Shown here one piece after another: positions 10,540 to 20,978 of a DNA stretch of 64,000 nt. Location: the NCBI GenBank assembly GCA_963575745.1, contig CAUYUJ010001471.1, positions 35,001-99,000 on the forward strand, read 5' to 3'. The translations under genes were made by a program, and so were the position numbers. The DNA comes from Prorocentrum cordatum (Eukaryota; Sar; Dinophyceae; Prorocentrales; Prorocentraceae). Within the stretch, counting starts at the first letter, position 1. Every line of letters starts with the position of its first letter. The notes below the pieces were generated by a model. The model saw nothing but the letters and a program-made list of their open reading frames with translations, made no database searches and was not told the DNA's origin.

Positions 10540-11748
10540 TCAGCCGACCTTGAACCGCGACTTCAAAGCTGACTGGCGAGCCTGGCCCCCCTTGATCTCA
10601 GCGGCAATGCCCTGGCAGAGCTCCGCTGCAGTCTCGACGTCCTTGTCAGTGTAGGGCTCGCCCGAGATGAACTTCTTCTCGAGGTATGTGATCTTCTTGT
10701 CCAACGCGGTGCCATTGCTCATGATAGCGTCCAGCTCCGTCTCGAAGAGGCAACCCTTGGTCGCGTCATGCGTCTTCGACTTCGTGACCGTAGCGTCGAA
10801 GTCCCTCCTCTGCCGATCCCGCGTGGCATGGGCCTTCCTGAGGTGCTGCACCGTGGCCTTGTCCTTCTCGCTCGGCGGGGGCGAGCCCTGGGCACTCTTC
10901 GGCTGGGCTGCAGGCTGCCCGTCCGCAGCAGCGCGCCTGGCGGGCTGGCGTACCCGCGATTTGGCCTCCTGGAAGTTGTTCTCGAAGCTCGAGGCCGCCT
11001 CTTCACCTGCGTCGCGTTGCTGACGGCTGGTCTCGTCGACAACCCTGCGCTTCCTCGACCAGCTTTCAACTTCGTATGATACTTGCTGATTTTTCGGCCA
11101 CGGTATGTTTGTGTCCTTCGGCAATTTCGGATTGGGCCTGCACGCCACCGTCCCTGCGTTCACCATCTCACGCAGCGCCTCCTCGCCTTCCTTCGCAGCA
11201 GCCTCTGGCCAAGGCATCCAGGACCCAGCCTCCCCCTCAGTAGTCTCGTCGACGATTCGCTTGCACCTCTTGATGAAATCATCGGGCACGACGCCCTTAC
11301 TGCTCGCAAGCACAACCTCCATGAGCTCATCGAGCGGGATCTTGGATTTGCCATTCTTCGCGAGCTTGCACTCGTCCTTGAAGACCCCCATCGCGCCCGC
11401 CAAGTTGTCCCTCCCCCACGCGGGTGACGGACTACATTGGCGAGTTCAATTGGGGGGTCCCTTGGGCGTTCCTGCACGTGTGGCGGCAGCATCTTCAGCC
11501 TTCTTGTCGGCGGACACGCTGGCGCTCCCATGTGGCGGAGGCGCCGCAGGACGGCTCTTCGCGCACCTCGGCACGAGATCGGGTACCTCTGGTTTTGCAG
11601 GCACTTGTCCAACATCAGCTGCGGGTGCAGGCGCCAAGTCGCCCTCGGCCTCCTCTTCCTTGACAGGTGGGGCCAAGGCCGCCTTCCCGAATAAGCATCT
11701 GATACCCTTTTGCCCATCAACTCCCACTGTGGCCTTTGCGACGGGCAT
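10540..11748 (-). CDS. Unknown charged protein, about 385-400 aa, behind a relict leader
   Basis: The first block (ATG at 11748 to about 11455) encodes VAKATVGVDGQKGIRCLFGK then an Ala/Pro/Glu-rich linker. The second block (about 11410-10540) encodes DELMEVVLASSKGVVPDDFI, KLPKDTNIPWPKNQQVSYEV and a long Lys/Arg/Glu-rich, probably helical end to a TGA at 10540. Both blocks are in the same frame, but a TGA at 11446-11448 lies between them, so either a very small intron of roughly 50 bases (acceptor GGGGGAG/GGAC) removes it or the copy is broken. I recognise no family. The leader-like sequence 46 bp upstream supports the start and suggests a retro-copied gene. C-terminal continuation is possible, because AAG/GTCGG at the stop could be a donor. 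Confidence 0.6.
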
Positions 11749-11794
11749 TCCGAACCGCGCGCCTCTGCCTGTCCACAGCCGTGGGGCCGAAGGA

Positions 11795-11816
11795 CTTGAG
11801 CCAAAATTGCTATAGA
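11795..11816 (-). other. Relict spliced-leader sequence before the 11748 start
   Basis: The minus-strand 22-mer contains ATAGCAATTTTGGCTCAAG and matches the dinoflagellate spliced leader at 19 of 22 positions, including the entire 3' dozen TTTTGGCTCAAG. It is in sense orientation 46 bp before the first ATG of the downstream gene. Confidence 0.75.
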
Positions 11817-12280
11817 CAATACTTCGTGGCACGTGCGTTGCTTCCAGACACGCGAAACAAATCAGAAACAACCGTCGGCTTCAACTCGCCGAGGGGGGGG
11901 GTGATCAGATGACCGATGGTATGTGCCAAAAAGAAAATTGGCCGCATGCGCGGATCGGCCTCAGGGATTACATGGGCACCTTCGACGTTTGCACCTTGGG
12001 CCTCAGGGGCCATCAATCAGCTTGGGGAGCAGGAAATATGCAGAGGACTTCCAAGGAGGATTGAGACCGCGGCCAGCAAGCATAATGGCGTGAACTTGAG
12101 GGAGCCCAGAATTCGGGCATATTTCGGACAAGGGCGGTTTCTATGTTAACGTGGAAATTCGGGCCGTTTTCGGGCGGCGGCTCGGGCGAATCGAATTTGC
12201 TTGCGCCCGCGATTCTCGAAAGGCGAGCTTGGCAGAACGGTCGGGAACGGCGGTTGCCTCGGGCGGATCAGACACGGGGG

Positions 12281-12281
<1 letters not shown>
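11817..12281 (-). other. Possible exon-like stretch, otherwise no gene
   Basis: Minus strand 12016-11817 stays open and reads EADPRMRPIFFLAHTIGHL then GELKPTVVSDLFRVSGSNAR. Its composition is protein-like, but no start, acceptor or family can be fixed. The rest to 12281 holds nothing I can support. Confidence 0.25.

Positions 12282-12325
<44 letters not shown>
12282..12325 (+). repeat. Uninterrupted run of 44 G
   Basis: Forty-four consecutive guanines on the plus strand, followed by further G-rich clusters. It can form G-quadruplexes and is also a place where length is likely misestimated by sequencing. Confidence 0.95.
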
Positions 12326-12326
<1 letters not shown>

Positions 12327-13179
12327 AGGAGGGGGGGGGGGGTGATGAGGAGAAGGGGGGGGGAGGCGTGCCCGAGAAGAGAAGAGAGGAGGAGGGGAAA
12401 AGGGGAGAAGGAGAAGGAGAAGGAGAAGGAGAAGGAGGGGGCGCGTCCGCGCCAACGGGGGCCGCGCCCGTGCCAACGGGGGCCGCGCCCGTGCAGTCGG
12501 GGGTCGCATCTGCGACCCTAGCGGGCGGGGGCGGGGGTGCGCTTTCGCCCTCCTCCTCGCCCCCCTCCCTCCCCCCTCGAACTTGGTAAGAGAACGAAAG
12601 AAAGGAGGGGGGGGTGCACAGGGGCGAGAGGGCGCGATCACGCCCAGGAGGGCCAAAGTGGAGGGGGGGGCCAACGTGGAGGGGTGGCGGCATGCGGGGA
12701 GGCCGAACGGCATGGGGGCGTGGTAGAGTAGAGGAGGGAGGCCATTGTGGAGGGGGGTGCCAAAGTGGGGGGGGGCGGCACGCGGTGAGGCTGCGCGCTG
12801 GAGCTCTCGGCGAGGCCGAGAGCTCCGCGCCCGCGTCCGCGCGGAGCGGACGCGGGCGCTACTCTGAGAACAACTTCAGGGATGATTGTGCGATGGCGAT
12901 GCCACCTCGAGCCAGCGCGCTGCAATATGAGGGGTGGCGAGCAGGAAATGGGGGATCGGGGGCGGCGGGAAGGGGGCGGGGGAGAGGGGGGGAGGCGGGG
13001 GGGGGAAGGGGAGGAGGGAGTGGGGAGAGAAGGGGGAGGGGGAAGGAGGGAGGATGGGGGAAAACACGGGCGTAGGGGGCTGGGGGGGCCCGCCACCGTG
13101 CCCGCGCATACTGGGCGTGTTAGAATGTTGTGGTGGCTCCTCTGGGGGGTGGGGGCATTGGCTTCTAGGGCCGACCCCG
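12326..13179. other. G-rich intergenic DNA
   Basis: The plus strand is dominated by GGAGG/GGGGA words, with GAGAAG repeats at 12400-12436 and two copies of CAACGGGGGCCGCGCCCGTG near 12451-12500. ORFs here have only Gly/Arg or Pro/Ser composition; no gene supported. Confidence 0.5.
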
Positions 13180-13204
13180 CCCCCCCCCCCCCCCCCCCCC
13201 CCCC
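13180..13204 (+). repeat. Run of 25 C
   Basis: Twenty-five consecutive cytosines on the plus strand, the opposite polarity to the G44 run about 850 bp earlier. Confidence 0.95.
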
Positions 13205-13239
13205 TCGCCGCGCGCATGCATGAAATATCTGCCCACCTG

Positions 13240-14035
13240 GAATCGCCCGCTGGCGCCAATTTCGGTTTCCAAACGGCCAGGGTTGCCTACAAGAGGGCAT
13301 CCAAAACAACCAGGGCGACATCACAGCAGCTCATGGTGACCCAAGGCGGCTCAAGAGGCTCCCAATATTGCCTCAAGGCGGCCCGGGAGGCCACCAAGAC
13401 TGTCCAGGATGGGCCCAATATGTTTTCCAAGAGAACTCGATAAAACAGAACAGCCATGTCTTTGTTACAGAAAGTGTTTGGCATGTTGTGCGGTTCTCGC
13501 CCGCGTCGGTTTTCTCCCGTCCAAGATTGCCTACAAGGCATCCAAGTTAGCACCAAGACAGCCCATGAGGCTCCCAAGCAGGCCCCGAGTCGGCCCAACA
13601 GGGCACCACGATCGCCCAAAGGTTCCCAATATTACCTCAAAACGGCCCTAAATCGTTCCAAGAGGGCGCCAAGACGGCCCAGACACGTCACCAAGGCAGC
13701 CTCCGAAAGTGCCAGGCGGGCCAAGAGCGCCCCAATACCGCGCAGGATGGCACAATAACACCCAATGCGCTACCAACAGGGTTCAAAGAGGTCATCCAGG
13801 AAAACCAACGTAAGACACATAAGCATCGAGCTCCTACCGGTTTCTGAAGAAATGATGCGTTCTCGCCTGTCTGGGTGTCCGACAGCCTAGGGCAGCCCAA
13901 GAGGCCTCGGAGATATCTCCAAGACAGCCCATAAGGCTGCCAAGACGCCTCCCAAAATAAGCCCAGGAGGACCCCATGATCGCAACGGGAGGCTCCCAAG
14001 AGGCCACCCAGAGGCCGTCAGGAAGCTTAGGCCCG
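13240..14035. repeat. CCAAGAGG-type degenerate repeat, block 2
   Basis: Same class as 1-430: GGCCCAAGAGGC, CCAAGACAGCCC and CCCAATATTGCC words at short irregular intervals. Two diverged internal copies of a longer unit start GAACTCGATAAAACAG and GTTTTCTCCCGTCC. No coding evidence. Confidence 0.7.
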
Positions 14036-15239
14036 CCGTAGTTCAGACCGATCGCTGCGATGCGACCGGGCGCGAACTCGGCATCCTTCCCTTTGCGCGG
14101 ACGAATGCGAGGTCAAGCTCACGGCCCGCCCCAATCCAGACCGCTCGCTGCACTGCAGCGGGCCGCCATATCTACCTCCCCGCTTACCGCGGTGGCGTCG
14201 ACAGAATCCAGTTCACGACCCGCCGAAAGATCAGGCCACTGGCAATCATCCTTGTATGCATCTAACCCTCCTCATGTTCCTCAGCGTCATCCTGATTATC
14301 CTTCTCATCCTCCTCATGTTCTCCCACCGCATCATCCCTGCAAAGATGACCTCGTCAAGTCAAGCTCGCGATCCGCATCCGTTCAAACCGCTCGCTGCAC
14401 TGCGGCGGGGCGCGAACCCGACCGCCTCCCTGCCGCGCCGACGAAAAAAGGGTGCAGTGCAGGGCCCGCTGCAGTTTACAACACCCGTCGATGTTGCGAT
14501 ATTCTCTCGCTCGAGATCATTCCTGCAGTGATGGTGCACAAGCGCGGCGGCGGGGCTTGCCGCGTGCATCGGGATGGTACTGCCTTCTCGCAGTACCAAG
14601 CTGGACTTCAACCGCGCACCTTGGAAACGGCGTGTGCCCCGTTGTCTCTCGGCACTGGGCCCCCTCGCCGCCCCGCGGCAAGCGCCCCGTGCCACCCCGA
14701 AAAAAGCGGCGGGCAACGCGCGCCCGATGCTTCCAGATGCACGGTCTCCTCATCAAACTCTTTCTCCTGGTGTGCAATCATCTACATCAGTATCCGCGTC
14801 GCGATGACACCTCCAATCCCCCACCCCCTCCCGTCACCCATGAGCCATCGCCCCCCCATGGATCGCCCGTCCGTCTTTCTTGCTCCGCGCCCGCCCCGAA
14901 CGCCCCGCATCTCCATCCCATTTGCGCATGCCGTCCCCCGACATCTTCCAACTACTTTCATGCGCCCGCGCTCCATGACCCTCCCATCGCCAGCCCCCTC
15001 CGCCCCTATCCTCCTCGATTGCACCGTCGCCCTGCCTGCCCGCCCACCGCCCGCGCCCTTTTTCCATGCCGTAGTATCTCACATCTGCCTCCTACAAGTA
15101 TGACCTCCCCCCGCGCCCCCCCCCCTCCCGAATCGCGCCCGTGCCCTGGGCCACCCCTCACCCTTTATGCACCCCGCCCGCCGCTTCCCACGCCCTCGCA
15201 AGAGCCTTCATGCCCCTTCACATGGGGCTGGCGCGCTTG
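14036..15239. other. Intergenic, no convincing gene
   Basis: A 347-codon plus-strand ORF exists here, but it is Pro/Ser/His-rich, has no recognisable segment and opposes the transcription direction of all other genes. GACCGCTCGCTGCACTGCAG and a close variant at 14385 form a short duplicated motif. Nothing else seen. Confidence 0.45.
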
Positions 15240-15860
15240 GAGCCCAATGAGGGCGCGCCCAAAGATTGCATCCACACTACCCCGATATGGACCCCAGGAT
15301 TGCCCGCAAGATGCAACGACAGTCACCAGCATTGCCTTCCCAATGCGCCCCTGGCGGGTCGCGGCCACCCCGCCCCAGCGGGCGGCTCGAGCGGCCGCGG
15401 GGCCGCCCAGATTTCCCCTCATCGGCCGAATTATCCGGAAAACCGAATTGGCATCTAGATATGACGCACGTTCGCATTGCAGTTTGCAATGGCAATCCGA
15501 AAACCCAAAAGTGCATCAGGATTGAACCAGGCAGCCAAATGGGGGCCCCAGCAAAGCTCCAGGGCGGCCCCGATGAGCACACAATATCGGCCCCCAGGGC
15601 GCCTCAAGAGGACCAACATGATCTACGTGAGAGCCCCAAGAGGCATGGCCCTGACTGCGACCCCACAATGCCTTGACCGATGTCCCTCTCCATGGCCTCC
15701 AGATGGCAGACCCGTGGCAAACCAGCGGGGCCTCAGGAGACACCCCGCATGCAACCCCAAGGGTGCCCTAGGATTGCTCTAGGTAGCCCAAGGCCGCCTC
15801 CGACCGTGACGGACGCCCCCCAGCATGGCCCCGAGAGCCCACCCCTCCCCCCCAAACCAC
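15240..15860. repeat. CCAAGAGG-type degenerate repeat, block 3
   Basis: Words such as CCCCAAGAGGCATGGCCC, GCCTCAAGAGGACC and CCAGATGGCAGACC, similar in style to blocks 1, 2 and 4. It ends directly against the 91-bp minisatellite. Confidence 0.6.
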
Positions 15861-15884
15861 CAGGATGGCCACCAGGCAACTTTC

Positions 15885-16340
15885 CGCCACACCCCCTCGC
15901 GCGTTTCGTGGCCCTCGGGGGGGGGGGGGTACTGAAGGCCCCAGCGTCAGGGTTTACACTCGTCCCCACCACCCATGTCTGCACACCCCTCACACGCCTC
16001 GTGGCCCCATAGGGAGCTCCACCGAAGCCCCTAGTGGCAAGATTTACATGCGCCCCCGCCACCCATTTCGGCACACCACTCACACGTCTCGTGGCCCTAC
16101 AGGGGGCTTCATCGAGGGCCCCAAATGGCAGGGTTTACATGAGCCCCCGCCACCCATTTCGGCACCCCCCTCACACGCTTCGTGACCCCATGGGGACCTC
16201 CACCGGAGGCCCCAAATGGCAAAGTTTGCATGCGCCCCCAGCACCCATGTCGGTACACCCCTCAGACGCTCCGAAGCCCCAGAAGGGGGCTCCAACGAAG
16301 CCTGCAGTGGCAAGGTTGTCATGCATCCGCGCCACCCAAG
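15885..16340. repeat. 91-bp tandem minisatellite, about 5 copies
   Basis: The marker CGCCTCGTGGCCCC and its variants start at 15901, 15995, 16085, 16176 and 16267, a period of 90-94 bp. Each unit also contains GGCAAGATTTACATGCGCCC and CGCCACCCATTTCGGCAC variants. Divergence between units is roughly 15-20 percent by eye. Confidence 0.85.
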
Positions 16341-16370
16341 CCTGCAACGTATTGCAAAGGCCTGGGCGCG

Positions 16371-16672
<302 letters not shown>

Positions 16673-16696
16673 AAACCCGAGACCGTGCATCGTGCA

Positions 16697-17043
16697 TCAC
16701 TGAAATCTGCCTACTTTCGCCGCCTTGGCGGCTTCACGCAGGCACGGGTGGAAGTCCGCATCCACCGAGAGATTGTCCTCGCGACTCCTCGTCGCGAGCT
16801 CCTTGGAGATGTCCTGCCTGAGGAGCTTCTTGTCGTCGGCTTTCTTCTCGGTGAGGGTGAACTGCTTGAGGCGCTTCATGATCACGTACTCGGCGTCGGT
16901 GATGCGGCCCTGCTTGACGAGGAGGCGCGGGTTCTCCCCCTCGAACTTCCGCTCGAAGAACTTCTCGACCACCTCCAAGTCGGAAACGTCCTGGGGGGCG
17001 TCGTCGTCGCCGCCGCCGTCGCCGTCGCCGCCGTCGCCGCCGT

Positions 17044-17102
<59 letters not shown>

Positions 17103-17133
17103 TCGTCGTCGTCGTCGTCGTCGCCGTCGTCGC

Positions 17134-17177
<44 letters not shown>

Positions 17178-17186
17178 TCGTCGTCG

Positions 17187-17219
<33 letters not shown>

Positions 17220-19556
17220 ACGTCGCCGCCGACGTCGTCGACATCGTCGTCGTCGTCGTCGTCTTCGCCGCCGCCGCCGCCGCCGCCGTCGCCGTCGACG
17301 ACGACGACGACGACGACGATGACGATGACGACGTCGACGACGACGACGGCGTTCCCTTCGCGCGTCCTGCTGCAGGATTGCCAGGCGCTCGATGAAGGTC
17401 TTGCCGTCGAATGGGAACAGCTTCTCCTCTGCGATGCGGAGATACTCAGGAAACTGCGCACTATCGTCAACACCGTCCTGCCACGACTGTCCGTCCTTGC
17501 CACCCTTCGCCGTTGGCCTGAACGAGCGCATAGACTCTCCTAGTTTCATCGCCGCTGCGTCCGTGACCTGAGTCTTGACCTCCGCCAGTGCGCTCGTCGT
17601 GTTGTCGCAGTAGGCGTCGCCAATGATGCTCACCTGCCTCGCGGAGTCGCACTTCTCCTCGACCGCCTCCAAGTCGTCGCGGCAGCTCTTGAGATGGGCC
17701 GCCTTGCGCTGGCAATCCTCAAGCTTCAGCCGCCCCGAGCCCTCACGCCAGCGAAGCTCCTGACAGTCCGCGAGGCGGCACCAAGCATCGGTGGCCCCGT
17801 GCGTAGCCTCGATCGCCTTCAGCACCTGCATCGCCTCCTTGGCACCTGCAGGCTGATTGGTAAGAATCCCCAGCAGCTTCTCTGCGTTGGTCAATATGTT
17901 CCTGCTGCGGTCGTCCCACGTCTCGATCGTGTCCTCTACCAAGCCGTAGACAAGCTTGTCGAACGCCTCCTTGTAGACATCCTGCACGCCCGCGTCGCCC
18001 CATGTAACGTTGGTGTTCCCCAAGATGCGGAACTGCTTGAGGAACTCGTCAACGATCGGCGCGTTCTCTGTGCTCTTCAATGATACCTGCACGCCTGCTG
18101 AGAAAGGCAGACCAGCAACACCGCGGCATGATGATAAGAAGTTGTTGGCAAGTGCGTGCTGCCTGGTCATCGTGATCGCGGAGATCAGCTGATCCTTCAT
18201 CGTAACCCAATCGGCGGGGCCATTCGGACACGTGCCAAGGATACAATCCATCAATGTAATGCACTTCTCCGCCACGATGATGTCGGGAGTAACGCCTTTG
18301 GTAGCCTCGATGCATTCCGCGTGGATCTCCTTTGCAATGCTCTCGAGCAGATGTCGCACGCTGGGCTTGATGTCGAGGGGGCCGTTCACGAGCACAGGCG
18401 CACTCTCCTTGGCCTGTATCTTGACCTGGTCAATCCTGCCCGCGAGGTCGTGGCATGGCGCGTTAAGGGCAGCCGTGATGGACAGCAACGTGTTCTGCCA
18501 CACGCGGGCGCCACTCCAAGACTTGACAACATTTCCCCACGATGTGCCAGCGTGCGAGTTCGTGTTGCAGAACTCCGCGAACCTCTTCTGAGCTGCATTT
18601 GCGGGTTTGGGCAGGACTTCATCCAACTTGGTGGTGGTATCAATGTTTCCCACATGTACGTCGCCGAGGAGGGCCATGGCCAAAGGGCAGCTCTCCTGCA
18701 TGTCCATCAGCGCGTCGGCGTAGTTCTCCCCCTCGCTGAAAGCCTCCATCTCTGTCACCAAGCAGGCCAGGAACAAAGATATCGTGGTCTCAGCAGCCTT
18801 GATGGACACATCTACGGTGGGGTCGGGCGCCTGGGATACACGATACAACACAACATCCTCGAACAAGACGGTGTATAACTGGTCGATCTTATCCTGCGGG
18901 CTTCCGTCCAGGTCCACGAGGCAGACGCGCTTGATGTCGAACTCATGCGAATGCTGCGCCAAGCGGTTGATAGCAAAATACTCAAGCATTTCAGATGTCC
19001 CTGCGCTCGTGAAGGCGCTCTCGCGGGCCCGAAGGGACCTGCGTTTGTGCAGCCTGGCGAGCACACCGGAAGGGAATGGCCTATCTCCAAGCGCGTCGGA
19101 ACAAGCATCCAGCGCCTTCGACAGAGCGTCGTCGTCCATGGCATTGAAGTACCCCTCCTCCGAGGTGACCACCCGCGCATCCCTGCGCTGTTCTAGTAGC
19201 TTGTTCAAGGCGTCCACGTCCTTGGTGCAACCCTTGCTGCGCATGCGATCCCTGCAAGCTTCGGCATGGCCTTCTTCGCGTCCGAGGTTCTTCTGGCATA
19301 ATATTTTTGTCGCATCCAGCTTCCACAACCAATACACTGTGCTCTTGCGAAGCCCTCTGTCGTTCGACTCGTCGACGTCGTCGCACAGCCTGAGCTTGAC
19401 ACCGTCATGGAGCTGCTTCATAAACCAGAGGCTGCCGTCGCCACTCGAGGACCCGCTCAGCGTGATAGCCGTCCCAGTGGACTTGCCGTTGGCACCCTTC
19501 TTGGCCGAATTGCCCTCTGGGTGCCCCCAACCCCCTGGCCCGACGCTCGGGGCCAT
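16697..19556 (-). CDS. Large unknown protein, 2 exons, 827 aa
   Basis: Exon 1 is 19556-17367 (730 codons, ATG at 19556). Exon 2 is 16990-16697 (97 codons plus TGA). Both borders are in phase 0. Exon 1 is well-behaved globular and helical sequence (for example KQLHDGVKLRLCDDVDESND, YTVLFEDVVLYRVSQAPDPT, LLGILTNQPAGAKEAMQVLK). Exon 2 is charged and helical (FFERKFEGENPRLLVKQGRI) with many Lys/Glu/Asp. The 376-bp intron is nearly pure GAC/GTC triplets and sits between a GA donor (CAGCAG/GACGCG) and CCCCAG/GACGTT, so CAGGACG is directly repeated at both ends. I know no domain for this protein; multi-helical scaffold-like content is only an impression. Confidence 0.75.
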
Positions 19557-20056
19557 AGACAGCAGACTCCGACGCCGACCGGGCGAGCGAAGAGCGACGG
19601 CCAGGGGCGAGGCATCGAGACATCCACGATCCAGGGGCCCAGGGAGGAGGGGGGGGGGGGGCAGCGCCCCAGCGGGGGGCGAGGATGGCGAGCAGGGGCG
19701 CGCTAGACGCTAGATGCGAGATGCTAGACGAAGGAAAAGCTGGGGGCGAATCGGAGGTCGCCCCCCCCGCGGGCCCCTGGGGGCGGGGTGCGGGCCAAGG
19801 TTGCAAAGATCATGTATGTCGGCCCACGTGGGCGCCGGGGTAACCAACAGGGGTTTGAAACTTCTACATAACCAACGACAAACGTGACATTTACTTAAGT
19901 GGTTGTGATTTCGGCGTAACACTATGATCTTTGCCACCGAAAACCAACGAACCCTGGCAAAACAGGTTGATTTCGACCTACATGATTCTTTTCCCATGCA
20001 TTTCATGAAAGTAGCGGGAAACTTTAAAAAGTAAGTCCAAGGGCGCGCATCGGCAA
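19557..20056. other. Intergenic, flank of the YR retrotransposon
   Basis: No gene seen. 19640-19700 is G-rich. 19802-19837 carries a 36-bp dispersed repeat, also present inverted at 53610-53645. From 19838 to 20056 the DNA is notably less GC-rich and directly abuts the outer end of repeat B2. Confidence 0.5.
19802..19837 (+). repeat. 36-bp dispersed repeat, copy 1
   Basis: Thirty-six bases containing ATGTATGTCGGCCCACGTGG are identical to the reverse complement of 53610-53645, about 34 kb away. The flanks resemble each other only weakly, so this may be the conserved core of a dispersed repeat family. Confidence 0.8.
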
Positions 20057-20168
20057 GGAAAACACCCGCACTCTCACTCCACGGCCTGAACGGCGTCCCC
20101 GCGCAGGTCGCGCGATGGGTCAATGGAGCTCTTCTTAGACCAGGGCAAGCGGGTCGCCGTGGCTTCGC
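20057..20168 (-). repeat. Split direct repeat B2 (outer 3' end)
   Basis: A 112-bp sequence beginning GGAAAACACCCGCACTCTCA on the plus strand, identical to 20761-20872 (offset 704). Its low-coordinate end marks the element's 3' terminus. Confidence 0.9.
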
Positions 20169-20377
20169 GGAGGTGTGGGCGGGCGGGTGGGCCAGAGACT
20201 TGGTGAAAAGTCCCATGACCCATTATGCTGTCCAATACAATTATTGGGTTTCCTTCTCTCTTCTTTCCTCCGTCCTATAGACACATGTGTAGCGCACTAC
20301 ATACCGACATACCTACAAATGTGTGTGTGAGCGTATGTTGCTGCGCCGATGGCATCTCATGGTTGCGGGTGGGTGGG
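20169..20377. other. Spacer between A2 and B2
   Basis: About 209 bp not found in A1, B1 or elsewhere in the window. Textbook split-direct-repeat elements have A2 and B2 adjacent, so this may be element-specific sequence or a small insertion. Confidence 0.5.
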
Positions 20378-20761
20378 GCGAGTCGTCGCCTCTCCTTCGG
20401 GCCCGTGCCCATGCTTTGCCGGAGGCGCGAATGCGCCAGCAACGAGGGCCCGTGCCCGTCGTGGCATACCAAACATTGGGCCCTTGCCCAACGAGTCACC
20501 AAGATGAAAGATGCGCGAGAGGACGTAATGAATATATAACGGGAACAAAAGATAGAGAGGAACGCACCCCTGCTGCTTGCAAGCATGCGCACTGCAACAT
20601 GACAACATGCATGGCGACAAGAACCATCACAAGATAACCCAAGCCGCCTGTGAAGCAACACCCAAGAGGCAAGCCTGGCTAGAGAGTTCTTCCAAACCCG
20701 AACAAGCTCCATTTCCGTTAGGCGTTTTCCAACGCGTGCAACGCAAGCGTTGCACGCGGCG
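20378..20761 (-). repeat. Split direct repeat A2
   Basis: A 384-bp sequence matching 26464-26847 (offset 6086) with a single difference noticed. It abuts B1, so the B1/A2 boundary at 20761 is an internal copy of the element's two joined termini. Confidence 0.9.
20733..20758. repeat. Perfect hairpin at the terminal junction
   Basis: CGCGTGCAACG, loop CAAG, then CGTTGCACGCG: an 11-bp perfect stem 3 bp from the B1/A2 junction. The same hairpin is at 26819-26844 beside the 5' terminus. Palindromes next to crossover sites are typical binding sites for tyrosine recombinases, which suggests a role in circle formation or integration. Confidence 0.75.
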
Positions 20762-20872
20762 GAAAACACCCGCACTCTCACTCCACGGCCTGAACGGCGT
20801 CCCCGCGCAGGTCGCGCGATGGGTCAATGGAGCTCTTCTTAGACCAGGGCAAGCGGGTCGCCGTGGCTTCGC
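20761..20872 (-). repeat. Split direct repeat B1
   Basis: Identical 112-bp copy of 20057-20168, located about 107 bp after the stop codon of the recombinase ORF and directly joined to A2. Confidence 0.9.
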
Positions 20873-20978
20873 ACCCATCGTGGGGCGATCGCTTGTCTTA
20901 CCCATCGTCGCGATCGGCGCGTGGCAGCTCCTTGAGGCGACGCGGGCAAGGAGCAACGCAAAGGGGCTGGATTCCTTA

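Noticed and set aside
12143-13075. Gly/Arg-rich plus-strand ORFs around the G44 run
   Set aside because: Composition follows poly-G and GGA repeats; no protein-like segment on either strand.
14060-15103. 347-codon plus-strand ORF
   Set aside because: Pro/Ser/His-rich, no motif, overlapping other long ORFs, and the only plus-strand candidate in an otherwise one-directional array.
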